Of a DNA stretch of 64,000 nucleotides, positions 36,647 through 44,878 are shown piece after piece. Source of the stretch: Streptomyces seoulensis (GTDB lineage Bacteria > Actinomycetota > Actinomycetes > Streptomycetales > Streptomycetaceae); assembly GCF_022846655.1 (NCBI RefSeq), contig NZ_AP025667.1, positions 5,369,001 through 5,433,000 on the forward strand. The letters are read 5' to 3'. How positions within the stretch are numbered: the first letter of the stretch is position 1; every line of letters starts with the position of its first letter. The translations under genes and the position numbers were made by a program. The notes under the pieces are model-generated. The model worked only from the letters and a program-made list of their open reading frames with translations, made no database searches and had not been told where the DNA came from.

Positions 36647-37888
36647 CTACCGGCCGGTCATATGCCGGGCAGCCCCGTCTCGGCTTTCGGTCACCCGGCA
36701 TGCCACGGCGAGCGCGACGCAGCACACCGTGCCCGCCACCCCGGCCGCCTCGACCGCCCCCCGCACCCCCACGACCTCGGCCAGCGCCCCCGCACCGGCC
36801 ATGCCCACCCCCTGGATCGTCATCATCCCCGCGCTCAGCAGCGTCATCGCCCGCCCCCGCGACTCCTCCGGCACCGCCCGTACGAACCACTGGTCGAGCC
36901 CCAGGGTGTACGCCGAGCACGCCCCGGCGAGCACCAGGAGCAGCAGGGACGGCCAGAGACCGGGGCTCAGGGCGTAGCCGAGGTAGGGCACCACGGCGAG
37001 GCAGAGCAGCGGCAGGACGATCCGCTCACGGGTGGCCTGACCCAGCCGCGCGCCCGCGAACAGCTCACCGGCGATCGTGCCGACGGGCAGCGCGCACATC
37101 AGCAGGCCGAGACCGGCCGAGCCCGCGCCCAGGTCGTCGGAGTAGGGCGCGGCGAGGGCCTCGGGCACGACGGAGAACATCGCGGGCACCCAGAAGACGA
37201 GGAGCAGCACCAGCACGCGCCGGTTCCTCAGGAGTCCGAGGGTTCCGCCGCCCTTCTCCCGCTCCGGCCGCAGCCGGGCCGGCCGGTGCCGGGTGCCGAG
37301 GCGCAGCAGCGTGGCCGAGGCGAGGAAGGTGCCGACGGTGATCAGCAGGGCGTGCCGGGGGCTGACGGCGGTCAGCAGCAGGCCGCCCAGGCCGTAGCCG
37401 ATCAGCAGCGCGCTCTGGGAGACGATCCGGATCAGGGAGCGGCCGAGCACGAAGGCGTCCCCGTCGCCGAGGACGTCCGCGAGGGTCGCCATCCGGGTGC
37501 CCGCGAACACCGGGGAGACGACGGCGACGCAGCAGCGCAGCGCCAGCAGCACGCCGACGCCCGCGCCCGGCGCCACCATCGCCGCCACGCACGCGGCGCA
37601 CACCAGGTCGCAGACCACCAGCACCCGCCGGGCCGGGAAGCGGTCGGCGACGGGGGCGAGCAGGGTGCCGCCGAGGGCGTAGGGCAGGAAGCCGACCGCG
37701 AAGGCGAGCGCGCTCATCAGGGGCGAGCCGGTGAGGTCGTAGACGAGCACGGACAGCGCGATCTCGCTGACGACCACCCCGAGCAGCGAGAGCACATGGG
37801 CGGCGAAGACGGCACGGAACTCGGGGACGGCGAGGACATGGCGGTAACCCGTGCGGGCGGGTGCCGGGGCCTTGGGCGGTGCGGACAT
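36647..37888 (-). CDS. MFS transporter (12-helix)
   Basis: The 413-residue membrane protein starts after a short Pro/Ala-rich cytoplasmic tail (YRHVLAVPEFRAVFAAHVLS). It resembles the MFS_3/Enterobactin-exporter-like group: LAPVADRFPARRVLVVCDLV is motif A and GLDQWFVRAVPEESRGRAMT is the helix 10-11 loop. The ATG at 37888 is the likely start. It is divergent from an ArsR-type regulator, with an inverted repeat between them, and upstream of a MarR gene. It is probably an efflux pump of unknown substrate. Confidence 0.82.
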   Translation of the reverse strand: MSAPPKAPAPARTGYRHVLAVPEFRAVFAAHVLSLLGVVVSEIALSVLVYDLTGSPLMSALAFAVGFLPYALGGTLLAPVADRFPARRVLVVCDLVCAACVAAMVAPGAGVGVLLALRCCVAVVSPVFAGTRMATLADVLGDGDAFVLGRSLIRIVSQSALLIGYGLGGLLLTAVSPRHALLITVGTFLASATLLRLGTRHRPARLRPEREKGGGTLGLLRNRRVLVLLLVFWVPAMFSVVPEALAAPYSDDLGAGSAGLGLLMCALPVGTIAGELFAGARLGQATRERIVLPLLCLAVVPYLGYALSPGLWPSLLLLVLAGACSAYTLGLDQWFVRAVPEESRGRAMTLLSAGMMTIQGVGMAGAGALAEVVGVRGAVEAAGVAGTVCCVALAVACRVTESRDGAARHMTGR

Positions 37889-37928
37889 GCCCGGAGCCTG
37901 CCGGGGCGATGCCGGGCGGGCGTAGAGT

Positions 37929-37944
37929 TTCGGCTCCAGCCGAA
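37929..37944. promoter_or_regulatory. Inverted repeat TTCGGCT-CC-AGCCGAA (ArsR operator candidate)
   Basis: A perfect inverted repeat with 7-bp arms lies between the divergent MFS and ArsR-family genes. TAGAGT (37923-37928) just before it could be the -10 of the regulator gene, placing the site over its transcription start. Confidence 0.55.
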
Positions 37945-37963
37945 TGTCAGGGGGAGAAAGGCC

Positions 37964-38941
37964 GTGGCCTCGCACCTGCACTTCGGCGGGGAGGACTTCC
38001 TCAACTGCCGGTTCGCCGTGTCCCCGCTGTGGGAGACGCAGGACGCGGTGCGCACGCTGCGCCGCCCGGACCGTCAGGGCTACCACGTGCCGTGGCTGCG
38101 CCGTATCCGTACGGCGGCGGCCGGCCTCGACCTCGCTCCGCTGTGGCTGCTGATGCCGCGCCGGGGCCACTCCCCGGACTGGCTCGGGGCGCCGCCGATC
38201 GGCCCCGCGGCCACCTTCGAGGAGGAGATCGCGGCGGTACGGGCGGCCGATCCGGAGGCGGCCCGTGAGGACACCGCCCGCTCGCTGGCCTGCACCCCGG
38301 GCGCGCTGGTCTCGGAACAGGGCCGGGCGTGGCTGGCGGACCCGGTGCGGATGGTGCGGGAGCTGGCGGACGCCCTGGAGGTGGCCTGGCGGGTACTGGT
38401 GGAGCCGGAGTGGCCCCGGCTGCGGGCGCTGCTGGAGGCGGACGTGGCCTTCCACTCGCGCCGCCTCGCCGAGGTCGGGCTCGGCACGCTGCTGCCCGAG
38501 CTGGACGCCCGGCTGAGCTGGGACGGCCGCACGCTGACCCTGCCGGGCGGGGTGTACGAACGCTGGCTCGGCGGGCGGGGCCTGGTGCTGATGCCGAGCG
38601 TGTTCTGCTGGCCGGACGTGATCACCGGCTTCGACCCGCCGTGGCAGCCGACCCTCGTCTATCCGGCACGCGGTGTCGGCGGCCTGTGGGCCGAGCCGGG
38701 CGCCCGGACGCCTGAGGCGCTGGTACGCCTGCTGGGCCGCAACCGCGCCGCCGTACTGGCGGCGCTGGACGACCCGGCCTCCACCACGGCCCTGGCCCAC
38801 CGCCTCGGTCTCGCCCCGTCCTCCGTCTCGTCGCACCTGTCGGTCCTGCGCGAGAGCGGCCTGCTGACGGCACGCCGGTACGGGCACCAGGTGCTGTACG
38901 AGCGGACGCCGCTGGGGATGGCGCTGGCGTCAGGGGGCTGA
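37964..38941 (+). CDS. ArsR-family regulator with DUF5937-like N-terminal domain
   Basis: The 325-residue product has a large N-terminal sensor region starting HLHFGGEDFLNCRFAVSP, as in DUF5937 regulators. The C-terminal winged helix is ArsR type (NRAAVLAALDDPASTTALAH, then APSSVSSHLSVLRESGLL). The GTG at 37964 follows GGGGGAG. It is divergent from an MFS exporter it probably controls through the TTCGGCT/AGCCGAA repeat. Its 3' end overlaps the convergent SRPBCC gene by 12 bp. No metal-binding cysteines in ArsR positions are visible, so the effector is unlikely to be arsenic. Confidence 0.83.
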   Translation: MASHLHFGGEDFLNCRFAVSPLWETQDAVRTLRRPDRQGYHVPWLRRIRTAAAGLDLAPLWLLMPRRGHSPDWLGAPPIGPAATFEEEIAAVRAADPEAAREDTARSLACTPGALVSEQGRAWLADPVRMVRELADALEVAWRVLVEPEWPRLRALLEADVAFHSRRLAEVGLGTLLPELDARLSWDGRTLTLPGGVYERWLGGRGLVLMPSVFCWPDVITGFDPPWQPTLVYPARGVGGLWAEPGARTPEALVRLLGRNRAAVLAALDDPASTTALAHRLGLAPSSVSSHLSVLRESGLLTARRYGHQVLYERTPLGMALASGG

Positions 38942-39694
38942 CGGGAGCCGCAGCGTGTCCAGCAGCCGGGGTGTGCCCGCCAGGGCGAGCGGGGTGCGGA
39001 CGCAGCGGCGGGCGGCGGGGGCCCCGCGCGACGGCGCCTTGCACAGGGCGGCGCAGGCCACGGCCAGGAGCAGCAGCGGGCACAGGAAGGCGCCCGCGGC
39101 CGAGAGCGGGCCGAGTCCGGCGAACGGCTCCAGGCCGAGGCCCAGCAGGCAGCACAGGAGGACCAGCGCGCGGAGGGCCAGCCCGGCGAGCCAGGTGCGC
39201 AGGGCGCGCTCGGGGGTGATGCCGTGCTCCAGCCAGAGCCGCAGCCGGTCGACGGACCAGGCGGCGGCCCAGCCCGCGAGCGGCCGCACCAGCAGCCGGT
39301 CGGCGAAGGCACCGGGCGCGCCGCCCCGGGGCCGGTGGTCGTAGCGGACGCGGAGGCGGACACCGTGCGCGTCCGGCAGATAGCGCCAGTGGGCGGTGGT
39401 CTCGGCGAAGGGGGAGAGGGGGTGCGGGGCGGCGAAGCGCTGGGCGGCGGCGCGGGTGCCGTCCGGACGCTCGGGCTCGGCGGCGGCCACTCCGGTGCCG
39501 AGGACGGTCAGGAAGGGCAGGACGCGGGTGGCGTAGCGGAACGGTACGGCGCCGTCCGGCTCGGCGGCCGTGCGCGGCAGGTGCTGGAGCCGGGTGAAGC
39601 GCAGGTCCCAGCGCTGGCGCCGGGCGGGGTCCTGGGTGCGCGCCCACAGCTCGTCGAGATCGGCGCGGATATGCGTCTCGATGACGATACCCAT
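38930..39694 (-). CDS. SRPBCC-domain protein with C-terminal membrane segments
   Basis: The 254-residue product begins MGIVIETHIRADLDELWART, typical of SRPBCC/START-like ligand-binding domains, which extend to about residue 160. Hydrophobic stretches follow (LRALVLLCCLLGLGLEPFAG, FLCPLLLLAVACAALC), suggesting membrane anchoring, then a short basic tail. GGGGGAA lies upstream of ATG 39694. The ligand and role are unknown. It converges on the ArsR-type regulator gene. Confidence 0.75.
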   Translation of the reverse strand: MGIVIETHIRADLDELWARTQDPARRQRWDLRFTRLQHLPRTAAEPDGAVPFRYATRVLPFLTVLGTGVAAAEPERPDGTRAAAQRFAAPHPLSPFAETTAHWRYLPDAHGVRLRVRYDHRPRGGAPGAFADRLLVRPLAGWAAAWSVDRLRLWLEHGITPERALRTWLAGLALRALVLLCCLLGLGLEPFAGLGPLSAAGAFLCPLLLLAVACAALCKAPSRGAPAARRCVRTPLALAGTPRLLDTLRLPSAP

Positions 39695-39795
39695 GACGTT
39701 CCCCCAGGTCAGAAGTGGTTTTCGAGCGACGCTCGAAGATCCGGGAGGGAACGTACACCGGCCGCGCGCGACCGCTCAACCGCCGGGCACGCGAA

Positions 39796-39822
39796 CACCC
39801 CGGCCCCAACGGGACCGGGGTG
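39796..39822. terminator. Terminator downstream of the thiamine-binding protein gene
   Basis: CACCCCGG (39796-39803) pairs with CCGGGGTG (39815-39822), with partial pairing in the loop. It lies just after the stop of the leftward gene ending at 39841. Confidence 0.55.
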
Positions 39823-39840
39823 CGGGCGAGTTGCCGGGCT

Positions 39841-40134
39841 CTAGGAACCCAGGTGGCGTTCGACGGTCTCCACCTTGGAGGTGAGGCCGTCGGTGACGCC
39901 GGGCCGGATGTCGGCCTTGAGGACCAGCGAGACGCGGGGCGCGCGGGCCTCCACGGCGGCCACGGCGCGCTTGACGACGTCCATGACCTCGTCCCACTCG
40001 CCCTCGACGGAGGTGAACATGGCGTCGGTGCGGTTGGGCAGCCCGGACTCGCGGACCACGCGGACGGCGTCGGCGACGTACTCCCCCACGTCCTCGCCGA
40101 CGCCGAGGGGCGTCACGGAGAAGGCGACGATCAT
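39841..40134 (-). CDS. Thiamine-binding protein, MTH1187/YqgV family (DUF77)
   Basis: The 97-residue product starts [20 protein letters not shown] and includes [20 protein letters not shown] and ADIRPG, the pattern of the MTH1187/YkoF-like thiamine-binding fold. Members bind hydroxymethylpyrimidine or thiamine and form tetramers. The physiological role is poorly known. The ATG at 40134 overlaps the upstream DUF3817 stop in ATGA, a coupled pair. No TPP riboswitch is seen upstream. Confidence 0.87.
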   Translation of the reverse strand: MIVAFSVTPLGVGEDVGEYVADAVRVVRESGLPNRTDAMFTSVEGEWDEVMDVVKRAVAAVEARAPRVSLVLKADIRPGVTDGLTSKVETVERHLGS

Positions 40135-40475
40135 GCGTTCACGGCCCCTTCCTCACGGGCGCGGGCCGCGATGACGGCGTTCTCGGACTCACGGCGCAGC
40201 TTGCGCTCGGCGAAGAAGCCGCCGGTGGGCAGCACCGAGAGGACGAAGTAGAGGGCGGCGGTGCCGAAGCTCCACTTGGCCCGGCTCCAGGCGTCCAGCC
40301 AGAAGATCACGTACAGGACGAACAGCACACCGTGGACCGCGCCCATCACGGGGACCGCGTTGAAGTCCGTGGTCCGCTTCAGCACCGAGCACAGCAGCAG
40401 GATCAGGAAGGACACGGCCTCCGGCGCCGAGACCAGGCGGAGGCGGCGGATGGCGGATGCGGTCTTGAGGTCCAC
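40131..40475 (-). CDS. DUF3817 membrane protein (copy 2)
   Basis: The 114-residue product has three transmembrane helices ([53 protein letters not shown]). It shares the layout [18 protein letters not shown] and [10 protein letters not shown] with the copy at 35720-36058. The GTG start at 40475 follows GAAGGTGA. It is translationally coupled to the thiamine-binding protein gene. The biochemical role is unknown; pairing with a thiamine-binding protein is a clue worth keeping. Confidence 0.82.
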   Translation of the reverse strand: MDLKTASAIRRLRLVSAPEAVSFLILLLCSVLKRTTDFNAVPVMGAVHGVLFVLYVIFWLDAWSRAKWSFGTAALYFVLSVLPTGGFFAERKLRRESENAVIAARAREEGAVNA

Positions 40476-40666
40476 GGGTCACCTTCGGGGAGGGGTGATG
40501 GAGGCGCGGTCGTCGCGCGACCGGCCCATGATCCGCTTTGTGAACGGAAGCACAAGCGTGCCTCCATTGTGACAAACGAAGCCCCTAGGGGTGTGCTCAG
40601 GGTCGTTCTCCACCCGTGGGCCCTGTCCCCTCCACCCGGCCGGCCGCTACTTTTCACCGTGTGGCG

Positions 40667-41299
40667 ATGTTCCGACTGCAGGGAAGCAAGGTCCTCGCCG
40701 TCGACATGACCGGGGACGCCGTGAAGGCGAAGAACGGCTCGATGGTCGCGTACGACGGACAGATGGCCTTCAAGAAGATGAGCGGCGGCGGTGAGGGGCT
40801 GCGCGGCATGGTGACGCGGCGGCTCACCGGCGAGCAGATGACGGTGATGGAGGTGAGAGGACAGGGGACCTGCTGGTTCGCCGACCGGGCGTCCGAGATC
40901 AATCTCGTCGGCCTGCGCGGCGACACGTTGTACGTGGAGTCGAGCAACCTCCTGGCGACCGACGCGGGGCTGCGCACGGGCACCACGTTCACCGGACTGC
41001 GCGGCGCCTCACAGGGCAACGGGCTGTTCACCACGACCGTCGAGGGCACCGGTCAGGCGGCGATCCTCTCCGACGGCCCCGCGGTGGTGCTCCGGGTGAG
41101 TCCGCAGTACCCGCTGACCGTCGATCCGGGCGCGTACATCGCGCACCAGGGGAACGTGCGGCAGTCGTTCCAGTCCGGCGTCACCTTCCGCACCCTCATG
41201 GGCGAGGGCGGCGGGGAGGCGTTCCAGATCCGCTTCGAGGGCGACGGACTGGTCTATGTGCAGCCCAGCGAGCGGAACACGATCGCGGGGGATCTGTGA
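40667..41299 (+). CDS. AIM24 family protein 1
   Basis: The 210-residue product is an all-beta AIM24/TIGR00266-type domain (MFRLQGSKVLAVDMTGDAVK, GQGTCWFADRASEINLVGLR, DTLYVESSNLLA, GEGGGEAFQIRFEGDGLVYV). It shares the pattern of the two genes that follow. ATG 40667 is used, but GTG 40661 is an alternative: TACTTT (40648-40653) lies seven bases before it, suggesting a leaderless mRNA. Mitochondrial AIM24 affects cristae; the bacterial function is unknown. It is the first of three tandem paralogues. Confidence 0.82.
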   Translation: MFRLQGSKVLAVDMTGDAVKAKNGSMVAYDGQMAFKKMSGGGEGLRGMVTRRLTGEQMTVMEVRGQGTCWFADRASEINLVGLRGDTLYVESSNLLATDAGLRTGTTFTGLRGASQGNGLFTTTVEGTGQAAILSDGPAVVLRVSPQYPLTVDPGAYIAHQGNVRQSFQSGVTFRTLMGEGGGEAFQIRFEGDGLVYVQPSERNTIAGDL

Positions 41300-41300
41300 G

Positions 41301-41951
41301 ATGGGCATGAGGGAGATCAACTCCAAGATGGTCGAGGCCACGGTGGCTCCGGGGCAGCGGCTGTTCAGCCAGCGCGGGGCGATGCTCGCGTACACCGGCG
41401 AGGTGTCCTTCACCCCGAACATGCAGAGCGGGCAGGGCGGGGTCATGTCGATGCTCGGGCGCCGGGTGGCGGGCGAGGCGGCTCCGCTGATGAGCGTCGA
41501 GGGCAGCGGCACGGTGATGTTCGGGCACGGCGGGCACCACGTCCACGTCATCACCCTCACCGGCGACACCCTCTACGTGGAGGCGGACCGGCTGCTGGCC
41601 TTCGAGGGCTCGCTGCGGCAGGGCACGATGTTCCTGGGCTCGCAGGGCGGGGTCATGGGCCTGGTGCGCGGCCAGGCGACCGGGCAGGGTCTGTTCACCA
41701 CGACCCTCCAGGGCCACGGCGCGGTCGCGGTGATGGCGCACGGCGGGGTCTTCGAGCTGCCCGTCACCCCGCAGCGCCCGGTCCACGTGGACCCTCAGGC
41801 GTACGTCGCCCACCACGGCGAGGTGCGCAACAAACTGTCCACCGCGCTGGGCTGGCACGACATGGTGGGCCGCGGCTCCGGCGAGGCGTTCCAACTGGAG
41901 CTGAGCGGCAGCGGCACGGTGTACGTCCAGGCGTCGGAGGAGAAGCTGTGA
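41301..41951 (+). CDS. AIM24 family protein 2
   Basis: The 216-residue product shows INSKMVEATVAPGQRLFSQ, GAMLAYTGEVSFTP, GDTLYVEADRLLAFEGSL, GQGLFTTTLQGHGAVAVMA and a C-terminal GEAFQLELSGSGTVYVQASE, closely following its neighbours. It starts one base after the first AIM24 stop, with GGGGGATC upstream of ATG 41301; ATG 41307 is an alternative. Its stop overlaps the third copy in GTGA. It is cytoplasmic with no signal peptide. The three-gene cluster suggests a hetero-oligomer, which is inferred. Confidence 0.85.
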   Translation: MGMREINSKMVEATVAPGQRLFSQRGAMLAYTGEVSFTPNMQSGQGGVMSMLGRRVAGEAAPLMSVEGSGTVMFGHGGHHVHVITLTGDTLYVEADRLLAFEGSLRQGTMFLGSQGGVMGLVRGQATGQGLFTTTLQGHGAVAVMAHGGVFELPVTPQRPVHVDPQAYVAHHGEVRNKLSTALGWHDMVGRGSGEAFQLELSGSGTVYVQASEEKL

Positions 41952-42766
41952 GCGGATACGCGAGCGCGGGCGGTCCGGCGGCCGGTCCGGTGGTCCTCGA
42001 CCCGACGACGCTCCCCGTCGACGACAACGTGAACCCGTACACCTTCTGCGTGGAGCTCAAGGGCTCCCAGTGGTTCCTGCAGAAGGGGAAGATGATCGCC
42101 TACTACGGGTCGATCGAGTTCAACGGCATCGGGCACGGCCGGCTGGACCGGCTGGTGCGCACTTCGTTCCATTCGCCACTGCACGCGAGCGACTGGGTGG
42201 TGGCGGAGGGCTCGGGCAAGATGCTCCTCGCCGACCGGGCCTTCGATGTGAACTCGTACGACCTGGAGGACGGCAACTTGACCGTTCGCGCGGGCAACTT
42301 GATCGCTTTTCAGCCAAGTCTCGCACTCAAACAGTCGATCGTGCCGGGTTTTCTGACGCTGATCGGAACCGGAAAGTTCGTCGCCGCTTCGAACGGCCCG
42401 GTGGTCTTCATGGAGCCGCCGATCCGGGTGGACCCCCAGGCGCTGGTCGGCTGGGCCGACTGCCCCTCCCCCTGCCATCACTACGACCACTCCTATCTCA
42501 CGGGCGTGATGGGCGGTCTACGTGCGATGACGGGGATCGGCGGGGCTTCCGGGGAGGAGCACCAGTTCGAGTTCACGGGCGCGGGGACGGTGCTGCTCCA
42601 GTCAAGCGAGACGCTGATGACCGAGCCGTCCACGGGTGCTGTTCCCTCCGAACCGGGGGTACCCGGTGGGGGCGGAGCTGGACCCATGGGCCCCGGAACA
42701 CAGGCTTCCGGGGTACCGCGTCTTCCCGGACAGCTAGGAGACCTCCAGCGTCGCTTCGGGCTGTGA
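41948..42766 (+). CDS. AIM24 family protein 3 with extended C-terminus
   Basis: The 272-residue product is the most divergent copy. An N-terminal tail leads to NPYTFCVELKGSQWFLQKGK, MLLADRAFDVNSYDLEDGNL, the insertion DCPSPCHHYDHSYL with clustered Cys/His, and HQFEFTGAGTVLLQSSE. It ends in a Gly/Pro-rich tail of about 50 residues. The GTG start overlaps the previous stop. The Cys/His cluster could bind metal. Function is unknown; tight coupling implies action with the other two. Confidence 0.82.
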   Translation: MSGYASAGGPAAGPVVLDPTTLPVDDNVNPYTFCVELKGSQWFLQKGKMIAYYGSIEFNGIGHGRLDRLVRTSFHSPLHASDWVVAEGSGKMLLADRAFDVNSYDLEDGNLTVRAGNLIAFQPSLALKQSIVPGFLTLIGTGKFVAASNGPVVFMEPPIRVDPQALVGWADCPSPCHHYDHSYLTGVMGGLRAMTGIGGASGEEHQFEFTGAGTVLLQSSETLMTEPSTGAVPSEPGVPGGGGAGPMGPGTQASGVPRLPGQLGDLQRRFGL

Positions 42767-42846
42767 GCGGTAGTCTGCGGAGTGTGACGTCGAACGCGTG
42801 CGCACAGTCACATCACCCAGAGTAGTTCGTCATTCAACTTCTTAGG

Positions 42847-42852
42847 TAGACT
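42847..42852 (+). promoter_or_regulatory. Putative -10 of a leaderless marR mRNA
   Basis: TAGACT lies six bases before ATG 42859, and no ribosome site precedes that ATG. The spacing places transcription start on the initiator A. The -35 is weak. Confidence 0.5.
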
Positions 42853-42858
42853 TCATTC

Positions 42859-43335
42859 ATGGAGACCGAGACGGCCACGCACTGGCTGACCGATGCGGAG
42901 CAGTGCGCCTGGCGCACCCACCTGGAGGTCAACAGGCTGTTGACGTACCAGCTCGAAAAGGATCTACAGCCCTTCGGGCTGACGATGAACGACTACGAGA
43001 TCCTCGTCAATCTGTCCGAGTCGGAAGACATGCGGATGCGGATGAGCGACCTCGCGGGCGCCACCATGCAGTCCAAGAGCCGCCTCTCGCATCAGATCAC
43101 GCGCATGGAGAACGGGGACCTGGTCCGCCGGGAGAACTGCGAGTCGGACCGGCGCGGCCTCTTCGCCGTCCTGACCGAGCACGGCCTGGAGACGATGCGC
43201 AAGGTCGCCCCGCACCACGTGGCCTCGGTCCGCCGCCACTTCATCGACCTCCTCTCCCCCGACGCCCTCCAGGACCTCGACAAGTCCCTGAAGCCCATCG
43301 CGGAACACCTCAGGGACCAGCGCGGCCGGCCGTGA
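42859..43335 (+). CDS. MarR-family transcriptional regulator
   Basis: The 158-residue product has the MarR winged helix: LQPFGLTMNDYEILVNLSES, MRMSDLAGATMQSKSRLSHQ, ITRMENGDLVRRENCESDRR and GLFAVLTEHGLETM. The basic wing residues are present. It appears to be a monocistronic, leaderless transcript and ends before a nested hairpin. The next gene is a convergent MFS transporter. Its target is not evident; autoregulation or control of the AIM24 cluster is possible but unsupported. Confidence 0.88.
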   Translation: METETATHWLTDAEQCAWRTHLEVNRLLTYQLEKDLQPFGLTMNDYEILVNLSESEDMRMRMSDLAGATMQSKSRLSHQITRMENGDLVRRENCESDRRGLFAVLTEHGLETMRKVAPHHVASVRRHFIDLLSPDALQDLDKSLKPIAEHLRDQRGRP

Positions 43336-43439
43336 CCGACCCGGCTCGACGCTCACTCCACCGAGCCGACGCCCACCGAGCGGCAACCCCGCACCCGTGG
43401 CGCACCCCGAACCCGCCCCTCAGTCACCTCTGAGGCGAT

Positions 43440-43485
43440 GCCCCACCCGTCCGACGCGCCGCACAGGCGCGAAGGGGGGTGGGGC
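43440..43485. terminator. Nested-hairpin terminator between marR and MFS
   Basis: The outer arms GCCCCACCC (43440-43448) and GGGTGGGGC (43477-43485) enclose an inner GCGCC-GCACA-GGCGC hairpin (43456-43470). It lies between convergent genes. Confidence 0.6.
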
Positions 43486-43524
43486 GCTCGGCTGTCCGGG
43501 GTCGCGGCCGGTCCCTCCGTGCCC

Positions 43525-44739
43525 TCACACCCCCGTCGGCTCCGCCCGCCCCCGGACCGTGAGAGCCACCCCCGCCGAGACCAGCGCGGTGACTCCCGTC
43601 AGAGCGAAGCAGAGTGGCAGCGGGAGGTGGCCGAGGAGGGCGCCGGTGGTCAGGCCCCCGGCCGAACTTCCCGCGTTGACGGCCATGTTCACCCAGGCCC
43701 CGGCTCGGGTGCGGTCACCGGCGTGGGCCGACTCGTCCGCCAGCAGATAGGCCGTCGTGAGCGCCGGGGCGATGAAGGCGCCCGCGCAGACCATGGCCGC
43801 GGTGAGCGTCAGAACGCCGGGCGCCAGTCCGGCGGCCGCGATCGTCAGGCCGAGGGCCGCCGCGAACCCGGCGAGACGCGGCCGGGCGGGACCGCGCCAG
43901 TCGATCGCCCCGTTCGCCAGCCCGCCCAGCGCGCTGCCCACCGAGAGCGCGCCCAGCACCCAGGGGACGAGGTCGGTGTCACCGGAGTGGCCGCCGACGT
44001 GGGCCAGCACCAGGAGCTCCACCCCGCTGAGGGCGAGCCCCGTGCCCGCCGCCACCACGACCGGCGCCGCGAGACCCCGGACGCCGCCCCGCCGGCCGCC
44101 GCCCTCGGTCCGGGGGCGGGGTCCCGTCATCGCCGGGGAGGTGGCGAAGGCGGCGGTGCCCGCCACCATCAGCAACGCGCCCAGCAGTACCCCGGCCGCC
44201 GGGACCGTCCAGGCGACCAGTGCGCCCACCAGCATGGGACCGGACACGAACAGCAGCTCCTCGGCGACCCCGTCGAGGCTGTACGCGCGCCGCAGCAGAT
44301 CCCGGTCGGCGACGAGTTCGGACCACACCGCCCGCATCGTCGGCCCCAGCGGCGGGGCACAGGCACCCGCGAGGACGGCGGCGCCTCCGATCAGCGGCAC
44401 CGGTGTGCCCGGCCGCCAGGTGAGCGCGGCGAGCACACTCAGCAGGCCCCCGTGGGCGGCGGCCATGGGGAGCAGGGCGCGGCGGGCGCCGTGCCGGTCC
44501 ACCAGAAAGGCGCGCAGCGGGGTCAGGAAGACCACGGCGGCGCCGTACAGGGAGAGCACCGCACCGGAGGCCGCGTACGAGCCGGTGGCCCGCTGGGTGG
44601 CGAGCAGCAGGGCCAGGGGAACCGTCCCGTAGGACAGGCGGCCCACGAGTGCGGTGGTGAAGGTGCGGCGCGCGTGCGGGACACGCAGGACGGCGGAGTA
44701 CGAGAGCGCGGCGGGGCGCGCGGAGACGGGCGCGGACAT
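43525..44739 (-). CDS. MFS transporter
   Basis: The 404-residue, 12-helix membrane protein begins with RRTFTTALVGRLSYGTVPLA. A motif-A-like loop is FLVDRHGARRALLPMAAAH. Later helices include LLGALLMVAGTAAFA and LVSAGVALTV. GTGAGGA lies before ATG 44739. There is no adjacent co-oriented regulator; the divergent neighbour is separated by a GC-rich hairpin. The substrate is unknown, and drug or metabolite efflux is the default family role. Confidence 0.78.
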   Translation of the reverse strand: MSAPVSARPAALSYSAVLRVPHARRTFTTALVGRLSYGTVPLALLLATQRATGSYAASGAVLSLYGAAVVFLTPLRAFLVDRHGARRALLPMAAAHGGLLSVLAALTWRPGTPVPLIGGAAVLAGACAPPLGPTMRAVWSELVADRDLLRRAYSLDGVAEELLFVSGPMLVGALVAWTVPAAGVLLGALLMVAGTAAFATSPAMTGPRPRTEGGGRRGGVRGLAAPVVVAAGTGLALSGVELLVLAHVGGHSGDTDLVPWVLGALSVGSALGGLANGAIDWRGPARPRLAGFAAALGLTIAAAGLAPGVLTLTAAMVCAGAFIAPALTTAYLLADESAHAGDRTRAGAWVNMAVNAGSSAGGLTTGALLGHLPLPLCFALTGVTALVSAGVALTVRGRAEPTGV

Positions 44740-44779
44740 GCGCGGAGTTCCTCACGGGAGGCGGGACGAGGGCACGGGT

Positions 44780-44824
44780 GCGCCGCGCGAGACCCCGGCC
44801 GGGAGCCGGTCGGCCGCGCGGCGC
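44780..44824. terminator. GC-rich hairpin downstream of meaB
   Basis: GCGCCGCGCG (44780-44789) pairs with CGCGCGGCGC (44815-44824), with additional pairing inside the loop. It lies between the meaB stop and the MFS start, both leftward, and would separate their transcripts. Confidence 0.5.
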
Positions 44825-44878
44825 GCGGGTGCGCTCTACGCCATCAGGAGGAACATGCCGATCAAGGTAGCAGCGGCC

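Noticed and set aside
40538..40555. CRP-like site TTGTG-N8-CACAA upstream of AIM24-1
   Set aside because: The spacer is longer than the usual TGTGA-N6-TCACA and the outer bases do not match; support is too weak.
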